63,444 nt of DNA, taken from an uncultured Bacteroidales bacterium. Lineage in GTDB: Bacteria > Bacteroidota > Bacteroidia > Bacteroidales > F082. Numbering within the stretch: position 1 is the stretch's first letter; each line of letters opens with the position of its first letter. Positions 42,401 to 53,000 of this stretch are shown here, piece by piece. The notes under the pieces were generated by a model. It had not been told where the DNA came from and did no database searches. It worked only from the letters and a program-made list of their open reading frames with translations. A program made the position numbers and the translations under genes. The stretch spans positions 1-63,444 of the forward strand of contig CAMZAM010000012.1 in assembly GCA_947304185.1 (NCBI GenBank), written 5' to 3'.

Positions 42401-45400
42401 CCAGATCTCATACATATCGTAGTTCACATCGTGGAATGCAATCCAGATTTCCTGACCTGCATAAGCTGCCAAGCTGATCTCGTGTGAACGCCAGTTCTCA
42501 TAACGTGTACCGTTGTGACGAACTGCTGCCTTTTCAGCATTTGTACCCTTAGCACCACCGTTCCAAATCTGGACGAAGTCCGCTGCTGTTGGATTCTCTG
42601 CTGTTGAGACACACACTGAGAAGTCCTCTGGATAATCGTCGTTAGCATTGTCTGCCCAGAATGCAATTGATGAACTTGCATCAACACTGTACTTCTGAGG
42701 TGATACGAGATATGCATCTGTATCGAATGAGCCAACATAGTCAACAAATGAGTAGCACATTGCAAAGCCTGAACCGGTGTGTGCCAACTCTGAGTAGTCA
42801 TAACCACCGAGGTTGTCATCGCTGTTCAGCCACTCGCCACCGTCTTCATTGACTTTAATACTTGTCCAACCCTCTAAGCTGCCACCTTCGAAGCCGAATG
42901 TAGCTGTCTCACGGCTGCGATCTGTTGGAGCATAGCCATCATATGTAGCTGCGATACCCCACTGATATTCACCGAATTCGAGTGTTTCCCATGCGTTGTC
43001 AACATATGAGAAGTCTGTCAAACCTGTAGCAATCAACTCAGGAACTTCGTTCACAATGTTGTTACGACGATAGAGGTTGAAGCTCTGGAATGTACGGTCG
43101 TTACGTGGAGCAACTGCTTCTGAACCATCACCCAATGTGATATCATCGACGTTGAGGATGAACTGATCGTTGCAGTTGAAGTGGCGGATAGCAACCCAGA
43201 TTTCCTGGCCTGCGTATGCGCTGAGGTCAACATTATATTCATACCAGCTACCCTGATCTTTTGCCTCACCACCACGGACTCTACCTGCCTTGTCTTCTGC
43301 AGGAGCGTTTTTAGCTGTCATTGTCCATTCCTGGAGCATTGTGAAGTCGGCTGCTGCTGTGTTGCTGCCTGTTGAAACTGCAACACCGAAATGCTCAGCT
43401 GCATAGCTTGCATCCTGTGCGCATGCCCAGAAGTTGATAGCTGCACCATCCTGTGCTGAAATCTTAGTAGGTGATACGAGGTAGTTATCAGGTGTAATAG
43501 CAGTACTAGTTGCATTACTGTATGAACCCGAGCAGACCAAGTCGGCTGATGCGTTGTGACCGCTACCTGCGAGGCTTGCACCTGCTACAAGATAAACGCC
43601 ACCAATCTGTGAACCAAGGACCCAGTCATAACCGTCGTTGTTAGCGTCGATTGTTGTCCAACCCATCATTGTACCATCATCGAAGCTGAAGTTCTGACCG
43701 CTCGGTGCAGGACCAGCCTGTTTGAACAAAGTGATGTCGTCAACATAGACGCAGTCGTCGTTGCTGTTCACTGATGAATCCTTAGCATATTCGAACTTAT
43801 AGGTATGTGTACCTTCGGTTACAGGGAATTCTTTATACTGATAAGCGAGGTTGCCGCTCAAGGCTGAACCCATCTCAACACCGTCGATGTAGAAGTGGAA
43901 CTTGTCGTAGCTGGCTTCGGTAGAAACTCTTACCCAGAAGCCCATCAAACCATCATAAGGAACTTCAGCTGTCACCTCGATTGATGATGTGCCACTTGCA
44001 ACACCTTCGCAAGTTGACTTCATGCAGTATGTTCCTTCGTGTGGGTTCGTTGTTGTAACAGCCCATGGATATGATGCAGGCAATGTGAACTCAGCCTGTG
44101 AGAAGTCGCCTGTCTCAAAGTCAACGATCACCTCTGCAGGAGCCCATGCCCATTCGACCAAAACATCGCTCTCTTCCTCTGTAGCTGTAATCATGCCGAG
44201 AGGATAGTAGAACTCATGTGTGATGATGTCGTCAACTTCTGTCAACTCGTTGTAGTTAACAACAATAGCGACACCTTCGTTTGCATAACCTTCTGAAACG
44301 ATACCGATAGCATAGATACCGGCGAGGATTTCGCCTTCATACAAACCAGTCTCATCTGTTGTAAGAGTGAATGTCTGTGTGTTACCATGTTCATCAACAC
44401 CCATAGCCACGATTGTAGCACCAGCGATTGGATGCTCAACGTCTGTGTCATAAACATGACCGCTCACTGAACCGTTACCTGTCATGTAAACAGTGATAGG
44501 CTCTGATGTTTCTGATTCGCCAGCATCGTAAACAGCTGTCACTGCGAACTGATAACCATCCATGTTGTACTCAAGACCCTCAACAGCATAAGTTGTTTCT
44601 GTGATAAGTGTTTCGTTAACCTTAGTAACTTCAACACCGTCATACATATAGAGGTTGTAGCCCTTGAATGTGCGGTTGGCATCCCATGAGAACACAGCTG
44701 CATCACCAGGATAGAGCTCGGTGCTCTCTGCTGTGAAGCCTTCAACACCGTCGATAGGTGTTGTGAAAGCAATAATTTCACCGTAGGTTGTACCTGCACC
44801 GTTACGCACGTTTACCTGCATGAAGTATGACTGGTTGTTCTGGAGCTCTGGCAAGAATGCCGACTCAACGAGATAATCTGTCCAGTCAATCATTGCTGTT
44901 TGTGGAGGATACTGTGTGCCGAGCAACACCTGCATCTCTGTGGTGTAATCCGGTAAACTCCATTCAGCGAGGTACGGAGATTCAACCCATGTCTCACCAT
45001 CGTATGGATAGTAAACAACAGCCTGTTCCGGAACTGGAACTTCTGATGTTGAAATTTCAACTGGGAAGTTCACGTCATCTGAAGCCATTGCGAGGTAGTA
45101 TGTACCAGCTGGGACAAACATCTCTTCAATGTCATAGTCACTACGGTTGTTCTGAGCTTTAGCATTGATGCTTCTCTGAGCCTTTGAAACACCCATTACA
45201 TCAGCTGCTGCAACTTCATTGATCTGACTTGCAACTGAAGCAACGCCTTCTCTCATCTTAACGTTATTTCCTACTGTAACTTCACGACCTGTAGGAAGCT
45301 CTAAGAACTGAGTGTAGATAGCAGGAGTATAAGTTGCATTGCTGTACCATGATGTACTTGTAGCATCACGTGTGTACCACACCTTACCTGCTGGATCAAC

Positions 45401-46975
45401 CGGACTAGTTGCGCAAACCATTCTTGTATTATCTGTTGCGAACATAATCCAAATGTTCTCATCATCGCCAAGGAATTGTGGCTCATCAAGCACAACATCA
45501 AACCAATAGTTGTATTCGAAGTTGGTAAACTCCTGATAGTAAACTATATTATTGACATTTGGTGTATCACCACCCTTCAAGATAAAGAGATCGCAATATG
45601 TACCACCGTAGTTGCCAATTACTGATTCAACTGTTGTGATAGCGCAGTTGCCTAAGCCGAGTTCCTGGAGATATTCGGCAGGAATCATATAACCAAAGTA
45701 CAGGTTACCTGCTGAACTATATCCTAAATTTGTCAAACTACCAGTGTAGTCGTAATAGAACCACATTGCAACAGGGCCTGGGTTAACCTGTGGGCCTGTA
45801 TATGCATAGTAGTTTTCTGCTGTTGGACCACCTTCACCATCAAAACCTTCAGGATAAAGTGTCACAACACCGTCAGTTGCTGTTGTACCTGCTGTCAAAA
45901 GGACATCCTCATTGAAAGTAAGTTTGTACATTGCCTCAGGAGCTTCTGTTGTGATCGGAAGATCATAGTTCTTGTAGATCTGTCCAGGAGCATTGCCTGA
46001 ATATGGTAATGATTCAACATTAATTGCGTTCTCCCAAACATCACCTTCTGCCGGATCATAAGCATTAGCTGTAATTGCAAACTGTTCAGCGTCTTTGCTG
46101 CTGCCGCTGTAGAGAACTGTCAATGTGCTGTTAACAACACCTGCTTCTGCTTCACCTGTTGTCAGTTCAACCTGAAGTGGATGACCTGAGTAAACTGTTG
46201 CTGGCAATTCAGCATTGTATGTGAAGTATGAACCGTTGATATCCAAAGCGTTGATAGTCACTGCACCACCGTTGTTCTTGATGTCGAACTTGTATGGAGC
46301 CATCCATGCGCCGTTTGGACGATAGCCAAGGTCGAGAACAGCCGGCTCTGTTGTAAGACTTGCTGCACCACCAGCAATAATGTTTATTTGAACATTTGCA
46401 CGGTAAGAGTACACTTGCTTGCTACCAGTGTAAGAAGCAAGGTTATATGGATTCGGGTTAGTGCTGTCGCTGTAGTAACGCAAAGCCATGCTGGTCGAAG
46501 TGGGTGTTGTACGCCATGTATAGCTTGTTCCAGGATAACCTGAAGTACCATCATAGAAAGCAACTAACAGGTTGTCTGTACCATTGTACTCAAATGGAGT
46601 ATCAAGGGTGAATGTGTACCATCCAGCTGCTGTAGGAGCAATAGCACCTGTCCATACGACGTCACCTGCTTCGAGTGGCTCGCAATCTGTGGTTGATGTA
46701 AAACCAGTACGAGACACATTCTTCATGTACATCGTCACGTTGTTAGCTGTGTAGGCCGTACCGTAGTTGTAATAAAAACTGATAGAATTGATTGTTCCAC
46801 CAATTCCAATCTCTTCAGCTAAATAAACCTGCTCTGTGCAGGAGTAGTTGAAGTAATTATCGATTGGGAAATAGTAGGTTGTACCTGTACCATCGCCAAT
46901 CTCAACTACATCAGCTCTCATTGTGCCTACAAAGGCAAACAAAAGCATCGTTAATAATAGAAAAACTTTTTTCAT
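39449..46975 (-). CDS. Giant T9SS-exported adhesin-like protein with choice-of-anchor J domains (2508 aa)
   Basis: A cell-surface or secreted multidomain protein. A signal peptide (LLLTMLLFAFVGTMRAD) is followed by a beta-rich domain of about 175 residues that also occurs in the neighbouring paralogue. Fibronectin-like and carboxypeptidase-regulatory-like modules come next, with TGNGSVSGHVYDT near 835. There is a jelly-roll domain at about 947-1082, and three choice-of-anchor J/cleaved-adhesin domains lie at about 1094-1282, 1358-1533 and 1968-2138. Pro/Thr linkers (PTPPTPPTPGG) separate domains. The last 80 or so residues are a T9SS type A sorting domain (NSIYPNPTSGDLHI to KRITVVK). The cleaved-adhesin domains resemble those of gingipain/HagA haemagglutinins, so binding to host or dietary glycoproteins is a fair guess. 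No protease domain is present. Confidence 0.88.
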   Translation of the reverse strand: MKKVFLLLTMLLFAFVGTMRADVVEIGDGTGTTYYFPIDNYFNYSCTEQVYLAEEIGIGGTINSISFYYNYGTAYTANNVTMYMKNVSRTGFTSTTDCEPLEAGDVVWTGAIAPTAAGWYTFTLDTPFEYNGTDNLLVAFYDGTSGYPGTSYTWRTTPTSTSMALRYYSDSTNPNPYNLASYTGSKQVYSYRANVQINIIAGGAASLTTEPAVLDLGYRPNGAWMAPYKFDIKNNGGAVTINALDINGSYFTYNAELPATVYSGHPLQVELTTGEAEAGVVNSTLTVLYSGSSKDAEQFAITANAYDPAEGDVWENAINVESLPYSGNAPGQIYKNYDLPITTEAPEAMYKLTFNEDVLLTAGTTATDGVVTLYPEGFDGEGGPTAENYYAYTGPQVNPGPVAMWFYYDYTGSLTNLGYSSAGNLYFGYMIPAEYLQELGLGNCAITTVESVIGNYGGTYCDLFILKGGDTPNVNNIVYYQEFTNFEYNYWFDVVLDEPQFLGDDENIWIMFATDNTRMVCATSPVDPAGKVWYTRDATSTSWYSNATYTPAIYTQFLELPTGREVTVGNNVKMREGVASVASQINEVAAADVMGVSKAQRSINAKAQNNRSDYDIEEMFVPAGTYYLAMASDDVNFPVEISTSEVPVPEQAVVYYPYDGETWVESPYLAEWSLPDYTTEMQVLLGTQYPPQTAMIDWTDYLVESAFLPELQNNQSYFMQVNVRNGAGTTYGEIIAFTTPIDGVEGFTAESTELYPGDAAVFSWDANRTFKGYNLYMYDGVEVTKVNETLITETTYAVEGLEYNMDGYQFAVTAVYDAGESETSEPITVYMTGNGSVSGHVYDTDVEHPIAGATIVAMGVDEHGNTQTFTLTTDETGLYEGEILAGIYAIGIVSEGYANEGVAIVVNYNELTEVDDIITHEFYYPLGMITATEEESDVLVEWAWAPAEVIVDFETGDFSQAEFTLPASYPWAVTTTNPHEGTYCMKSTCEGVASGTSSIEVTAEVPYDGLMGFWVRVSTEASYDKFHFYIDGVEMGSALSGNLAYQYKEFPVTEGTHTYKFEYAKDSSVNSNDDCVYVDDITLFKQAGPAPSGQNFSFDDGTMMGWTTIDANNDGYDWVLGSQIGGVYLVAGASLAGSGHNASADLVCSGSYSNATSTAITPDNYLVSPTKISAQDGAAINFWACAQDASYAAEHFGVAVSTGSNTAAADFTMLQEWTMTAKNAPAEDKAGRVRGGEAKDQGSWYEYNVDLSAYAGQEIWVAIRHFNCNDQFILNVDDITLGDGSEAVAPRNDRTFQSFNLYRRNNIVNEVPELIATGLTDFSYVDNAWETLEFGEYQWGIAATYDGYAPTDRSRETATFGFEGGSLEGWTSIKVNEDGGEWLNSDDNLGGYDYSELAHTGSGFAMCYSFVDYVGSFDTDAYLVSPQKYSVDASSSIAFWADNANDDYPEDFSVCVSTAENPTAADFVQIWNGGAKGTNAEKAAVRHNGTRYENWRSHEISLAAYAGQEIWIAFHDVNYDMYEIWIDDVTITYAAAPVPPTPPTPTGDGESEILWSNVIEKDMDATITAYVNLSNGQSPAGATVTVVCGDETLTETVGEEGNVVFDVRKGAEYTVTASFNGYTTEEETIFVDEDKEVSFTLVEIIAPVEGLYVSPTGWAKWEGSVPGPQPTPPTPPTPGGDWYFYDDGTFLGSVGLGGGQFQFGVMFPAGTYEGNTVTKVSKYDATGQPMTGTVTIYNDGTTAPATAVGTANCTFTGTVEDFVEVEFATPVTIDPTKNLWVVFDNVSGDAYPAACSTDVSGDPNGRWVAISGTWYDMANVGVTGETIMVRAYVATGAKGEVHEISVPQYNGVNGTLKTMSGNRAPISYKVMLDGNYVGETTYPFYQFDVEGMEEGSVHVAQVAPLYTSGMGDWMSYTWTYTSCDNFGGMVDYNAEVIQVNDEQQDVVVTWTLPGGVGPTPPPTGNTSFSEDFEGGLNGWTVLTINADGGEWLHSDDNPGGYDYTEHAHGGSGFAMCYSFVDYVGAFNTDSYLITPQKYDIVNGSTLSFFADNANDSYAESFSVCISTANTPASSADFTQVWSGSAKGSSDGAMVRKSNNRYDNWRAHSIDLSAYAGQTVYIAFHDVNYDMYEVWIDDVELTAPAKAGRTVLYEPHFVTDAGAMSNGADASWIKGSQSTYGPGAQNTSGNMIGDDFTLDAASTINEIEVYGYQTGSSTTSTFTGLYAAIYDGHPGQGGNLVWGDMTTNIMTSTSFTNAYRGSDNTPTGTTRPIMALTATGLNIQLEAGTYYLVWNMTGSGSSGPWGQPEAYPTIGNSGNGIQYLASSGAWQNLLDSGNNEPYGAAFKLVGEGGGPVPPQPTGDIVGAVLYRDGEFVGIFDANTTTYTDEDMAPGEYSYSIRVIYGGDYDVTYYAMSCLETITVIVPPLSIAENEVVNSIYPNPTSGDLHINAEAMTHVTVFNAMGQMVYDQNVNADSMVLNMGQFESGVYMVRIDTENGSSVKRITVVK
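43130..43700 (-). repeat. Near-identical DNA segment shared with 48290-48830
   Basis: The segment encodes a choice-of-anchor J domain. It matches 48290-48830 so closely that 43553-43615 and 48685-48747 share an uninterrupted 63-bp identity, with another 48-bp run just beyond. Third codon positions are conserved too. Confidence 0.85.
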
Positions 46976-47031
46976 AATAGAAAAATTTAGTTAATAATTA
47001 TGTTAATTTCTCAATTTTTCATTTTAACTCC

Positions 47032-47069
47032 AATAAGGAGCGTCACTTTTTAGGGTGACGTTCCTTATT
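47032..47069 (-). terminator. Terminator of the 2181-aa adhesin gene
   Basis: AATAAGGAGCGTCAC (47032-47046) pairs with GTGACGTTCCTTATT (47055-47069) with one mismatch. It lies between the two giant genes, so they may be separate transcripts, although no clear -7 box is seen before 46975. Confidence 0.75.
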
Positions 47070-47088
47070 ATTATTAATAGGTGTTCTA

Positions 47089-50000
47089 TTACTTGACAAC
47101 TGTCACGCGTTTGACGCTTGAACCGTTTTCAGTATAGATGTTGACCATGTAAACGCCAGCCTCATACTTGGCCATGTCGAGGACAACCTCGTCGGCGTTG
47201 ACATTCTGTTCGTAAACCACCTGACCCATTGTGTTGACAATGCTGATGCGTGTCATAGCCTGAGCGTTGATGTGGAGGTCACCGCTTGTCGGGTTAGGAT
47301 AGATAGCGTTCACGAGTTCGTATTCGTTGACACCGAGACCAATCTTGTACTCAACGCTTGCTTCGCATGATACACCGTAGTTACCATCGACCCAAACCAC
47401 TGTGTAGACGTGGTTTTCATAGTCTGGGCACTCGTATGTGTAGTAGCTGCTTGCTGTTACTCCAACGACCTCACCGTCAACCAAGATGTTGAACTTGTTA
47501 GGTGTGAGAGTACCTGCTGGCTGACCGCCACCACCTGCTTCACCGAGTTCGCAGATGACGATGTAGTTCGGGCTCTGCTGCATGTCGCCGTAGAAAGCGA
47601 GTTTGTCACCGTAGTTGGCGATATGGCAACCACCTGAGCTTGCGTCACCTGAAACACCAGAGACTGATGAGAAGTTGAACACCTGACCACCCAATGTGTT
47701 GGTTGTGATGTTGTAATCGTAAACACCGTTGTCGCCGTTGTTGAAGCAGTAAACGTGCTCAACACCGTCAGCATCCTTGTAGTAAGCAAGGTCTGATGCA
47801 CTTGTCGGTTCTGGACCAACCTGGACGATAGCGCCTGTACGGTCGACAAGTGTCAGGTTGCCTGACCAGTTACCGATTACCCAGAAACCATCACGCTCAG
47901 CATCGTAGGTGATGCCACGCATAGCACCGTATACTGAAGTTGTCTGGCTGATCAGAGCATGGTTGTTGAGGTCAACACAGTAGATTGTGCTTGAGTTTGC
48001 AACACCATAGATATATTCGCCGTCGAATGTCATGCCACGGAGTGTACCGCAACCTGGAATCTCGAAGCCTTCAATCATGTTGCCTTCCATGTCATACTTG
48101 TAGAAGTTATGTGCAGCACTGCTGTAGCCCCAGTTACTGGTGTAGATGTATTCACCATCTGTTACAACACCGTACTGACCGCCTTCAGCTGCGTTGAATG
48201 ATGCGAGGACATCCCACATCTCTCTTGCAGGAGCTGCAGGAGCTGATGCGTATGGAGTGTTGTCCATAGTAGCCTTCTCAGGAACACCTAATGTGATATC
48301 GTCAACATTGAGGATGAACTGGTCGTTGCAGTTGAAGTGACGGATAGCAACCCAGATTTCCTGGCCTGCATATGCGCTGAGGTCAACTGTGTATTCATGC
48401 CAGCTACCCTGAGCTCTTGTCTGACCGTCACGACCGACGCTCATTGCACCAGCGCTCTTGGCTGTCATTGTCCACTCCTGAACCATGACGAAGTCTGATA
48501 CTGAGTTACCTGTTGAAACGGCAACACCGAAGTGTTCTGCTGCATAGCTTGCATCCTGTGCACATGCCCAGAAGCTGATGCCTGTGTATTCTGCCTTCGC
48601 AGGTGATACGAGGTAGTTATCAGGAGTAATAGCAGCACCAGTTGCATTACTGAATGAACCTGAGCAGACCATGTCGGCTGATGAGTTGTGACCGCTACCT
48701 GCGAGGCTTGCACCTGCTACAAGATAAACGCCACCAATCTGTGAACCGAGGACCCAGTCATAACCGTCGTTGTTAGCGTCGATTGTTGTCCAACCCTGGA
48801 ATGTACCATTATCGAAATCGTAGGTGTTACCTGTTGGAGGTGTTGGAGGTGTTGGAGGTGTTGGGGTTGGTGTGCCACCGTTCCATACGAGGACGACGTT
48901 CATGTCGACGCAGCTTGCTGTGTCAACTGCGAGGTCTTCAACCTGCTGTGCAACGCCTGCGCAGCCTTCGTATGTGAAGTTCTTTGTAACATAAGCACTC
49001 ATGCCTGTTGAGTAAACAACGGCGACTGCTGCTGTGTATGTTGAACCCTCAACGAGATCTTCAAACTGATAGTAGTTTTCTGTTGTCTCTGCTACGAGGG
49101 CACCATCCAATGTCACAAAGTATCTTTCTGGCATTCTGTCAACCGGAATAACTTCTGTCCATCTTGCGAAACCTGTAATTGAAACGTTGACTTCGTCAAC
49201 TGGCTTCAAGATTTCTGTGAGTTCAGCTGTGATTTCTGTCTCTCCCCAGATGCTTACTGGTGTTTCAGCATATGTTGAAGTGTAACCTTCGAGGTCAACT
49301 GTCACAACGTAGTCACCTTTACGGAAGTTCTCGAATGTAACTGAACCTGTCTCATCGAGTACTGCATCGTATGCAATGTTCTCGAAATCGTTGGTCATTG
49401 TTACGATTGCACCTTCTGCGGTACCTGCTGCAACGTGAGCGTTAACAGTAACTGTTGTCTCCATATCCTTTGGAAGGATATTTGACCATGTGATAGGTGT
49501 CACAGGGTTGTCATTGCCGCCGCCACCGCCGCCACCAGGAACGATGTCGATAGTGATGTTAGCACGGTTTGGAGAAACGTACTTGTTGCCTGAATATGAT
49601 CCGAGGTTGTATGGATCTGGGTTAGCACTGTCGCTGTGGTATGTGACAACGCTACCAGTCTTTGATGTGTAGTAGAAGTAACGTGTTGAGTAACCTGAAG
49701 TGTACTCGTGCATACCAATCATGAGGTTGTTTGTACCGTCATACTGGAATGGAGTGTCGAGTGTGATGGTTGTCCATGCACCTGCCTCGAATGTAACGCT
49801 GCCCTCGAACACTTTGTCACCAGCTGTCACAGTAACATAGTCGTCTGTTGTGGCAAATTCTGCTCTATCAGTATTCACCATGAAGATTTCAATATCATGT
49901 GTTGCAGGTGATGTGCTCTGCATGTTGAATGCGATGCTGTTGATTGTACCTGCCATTCCAATTTCGTCAGCTGTGAAGATCTGCTCAACGAATGAGTAGC

Positions 50001-53000
50001 CCCAGAGTGAGTTGAATGGAGTTACGTATGTTGTGCTTGTACCGTCGCCGATAACGACTTGGTCGCGGTTACCACCCTTTGATGGTGATGGATAAACTGC
50101 TGAAACACCGTACTGATAGAGACCTGGTTCCATGTTGTTCCATGTGAAGTCTGCATAGAGTGTGTCGGTGTAACCGTCAGCGAGCATCACTGAGTCAGCT
50201 GGAACGAGACCATTTTCCTTGAGGATAGCCTTTCTATATAAGGTGTAGTTTTGTACGCTACGACCCTTGCTTGCTGCTGCGAGTTCGACATCGTCAACAT
50301 TTAGGATGAACATGTCGGTGCAGTTGAAGTGACGGATAGCGAGATAGACATTCTGTCCTGCATATGCGTCAAGGTCAACGCTGTACAGGTACCAGTTACC
50401 CTGAGCTCTTGTCTGACCGTCGCGGCCAATGCTCTTTTCGCCAGAGCCTTTAGCTGTCAATGTCCATTCCTGAAGCATTGTGAAGTCTGAAGCGCTTGTG
50501 TTGCCCGCTGTTGAGACAGCAACGCCGAAGTGTTCAGCTGCATAGCTTGCATCCTGTGCACATGCCCAGAAGCTGAATGTTGAACCAGCACCGATTGTAA
50601 CCTGTGGAGTTACGAGGTAGTTGTTAGGTGTCAAAGCAACACCGGTCTGGTTAGCATATGAACCAGAGATGACGTATGCTTCTGAAGCGTTGTGACCTGT
50701 ACCTGAGAGGCTGACGCCTGAGTTGTGATAGATGCCAGGATTTGCACTTGAAACCCAAACATTACCGTCGCCGTCACCGTCGATGTTGACCCAACCTGCA
50801 GGAATCTGGTTGTCATCGAAGTTGACTGAGAATTCATCACCGCCACCGACAACAACGCCACCACCGCTGATAGCTGTGTTGATTGACCATGTCACTTTCG
50901 ACATTGAAGGATCAATTTCTTCAGCATAAACGCTCAACACTGGTTTGTATTCTTCGTGGATGATGAAGTCGACTGTCTCTGTGCCTTCGTATGCCACTGC
51001 GACAGGATCTGCCATGTAAGATGGCTCCATGCCGTCCTGAGTAGCTATACCTCTATAATAATTACCGGCTTTAACTGTGATGGTGTATTTACCACTTGCG
51101 TTGGTTGTGCCGTCGAATGTCACGTCGTTGTTGAATTCATCTTTACCATAGAATGTAACTGTAACGCCTTCAACTGGATTGCCACTGATAAGCTCGTTGA
51201 CATGACCTGTCAATGTTGCATAACCTGAAACCTGAACGAGAACCTCAGGTGTTGAGTGACCTGACTCACCTTCGTCATAAACAGCTGTGACGTTGATGTC
51301 ATGACCGTCCATGTTGTATGGGAGGTTTTCGAGGAGGTACTGTTTCTCCTGGAGGAGTTCGTCGTTAACCTTAACATCACCGTAGTAGAGGTTGAATCCG
51401 AGGAATCCGCGGTTCATCTCAGGAGCCTTAGCACCGTCTTTGTTGATGATGATTTGGTTCTTGAAGTTTCTCACTGTACCTGAACCGCTCGGTGCCAATG
51501 CATTGTAAGCACCTGAGTCTTGGTAGACGTTGATAGCCTGAGCTGTAGCATCAAATGTGTAGTAATAGATTGATGATGTCCATGTGCCTGTGTGGTCTGT
51601 CACAGTGAGGAGCATGTTGCTACCATCAAAGTTAAATGGTTCTGTAAGTTCGATTGTCACCCATGTGTTTGGAGTCATAGCGACATCGCCTTCGAATACG
51701 AGATCATCAGCTGTCATAGCAACCCAGTCTGAACCGCCTGTGAAGCTGGTCTTGTCGGTGTTAGCCATGTAAATCTTGAGGTTACGTGTGATAGTACCGA
51801 GTGAGTAGAATGAAATGCTGTTGATAACACCAGCGCCACCGATTTCATCACCTGTATAGATCTGCTCAGAGAGTGAGTAGTTATAGAGGTTGTATGTTGG
51901 GAGGTAGTTGCTGTTGCTTGTACCTGAACCGATCTGTGTCTCTGGGAGGACTCCGCCGCCGCCAGCGCTGTGTTTCCACTTAATCAATGTGCTGCCATCG
52001 GTGAAGATCTGCTGCTCAGATGCTGTCACTGTGTTAGGAGCGGTCAAAGCTGTTGTGAAACCGCGTCTGACTGTCTGGACCATGCCTTCCGAGTTCTTAG
52101 CTTTAATCTGCCAGAAGTACTGTGTGTTATTCTCAACGAGAGATGTCACATCGAATGAACCGTAGTTTTGGTCAACAGCTGTCCAATCCAAAACGACTGG
52201 GAGAGATGTTGGTGATGTTCCGAAGAGAACCTGGTACTGTGTAGCGTTATCGCCACCTTCCCATGTGAGTTCGATTGTGCCTTCAAGACCTGTTGCACCA
52301 TCTGCAGGAGCCAAAGCTATGAGCTCTGACGGAGCAGAAAGTTCTACGCGATTAATGTTGATGTCTGAGATGTTGTCAGAAGCAACGACCAAGTAGTAAG
52401 TACCCTTAAGGAGGACTTCGTCATCGATGATACCGCTTGTGCCTATGATAACTGGCTCAACAGCTGCTGTAAGATGAGTGTTTGCGCCATAGTTATAAAC
52501 AGCGATGAAGTCATCACCACCTGTTGCGGTTAAACGAGAGTCTTTACCAAGAGTGAACTTGTAGATGACATCGTTCTTCATCTGAGTCATACCATACAGG
52601 TTGTAGTTAGGATGGACTTCTGCTGCATCCGGAGTGTCGGTGTAAGCATCGCCTGACCAGCTGACGTTCTTTGCTGTCTCAACGATATCACCAGCTTCTG
52701 CTGTGTAGATGTTACCTGTCACAGGGATTGTGATGATGTCTTTGCTGTTGAGTACATAGAACAATGTGAACTCTTCTGTGTAGTCACCGTTAACTTCTGA
52801 ATTGAATTCGATGTCGAATGTGAAGATGTCACCGGTCTCGAGTGTTGTGTTCACCGGCTCGCTCAATGCGAATGGAGCATCACCTGATGTGTTGCTCAAT
52901 GTGCCTTCGATTGTTGCTGTTGAACCACCGTTGATAATCTTAACAGAATATGGCTCCATCCAGCCGTTGACTGGTCTGTAAGCCAACTCAAATGGATTAG

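Noticed and set aside
43051..43581. Alternate-frame open frames within the giant adhesin genes
   Set aside because: They recur wherever the choice-of-anchor J DNA repeats occur and simply mirror the coding repeats.
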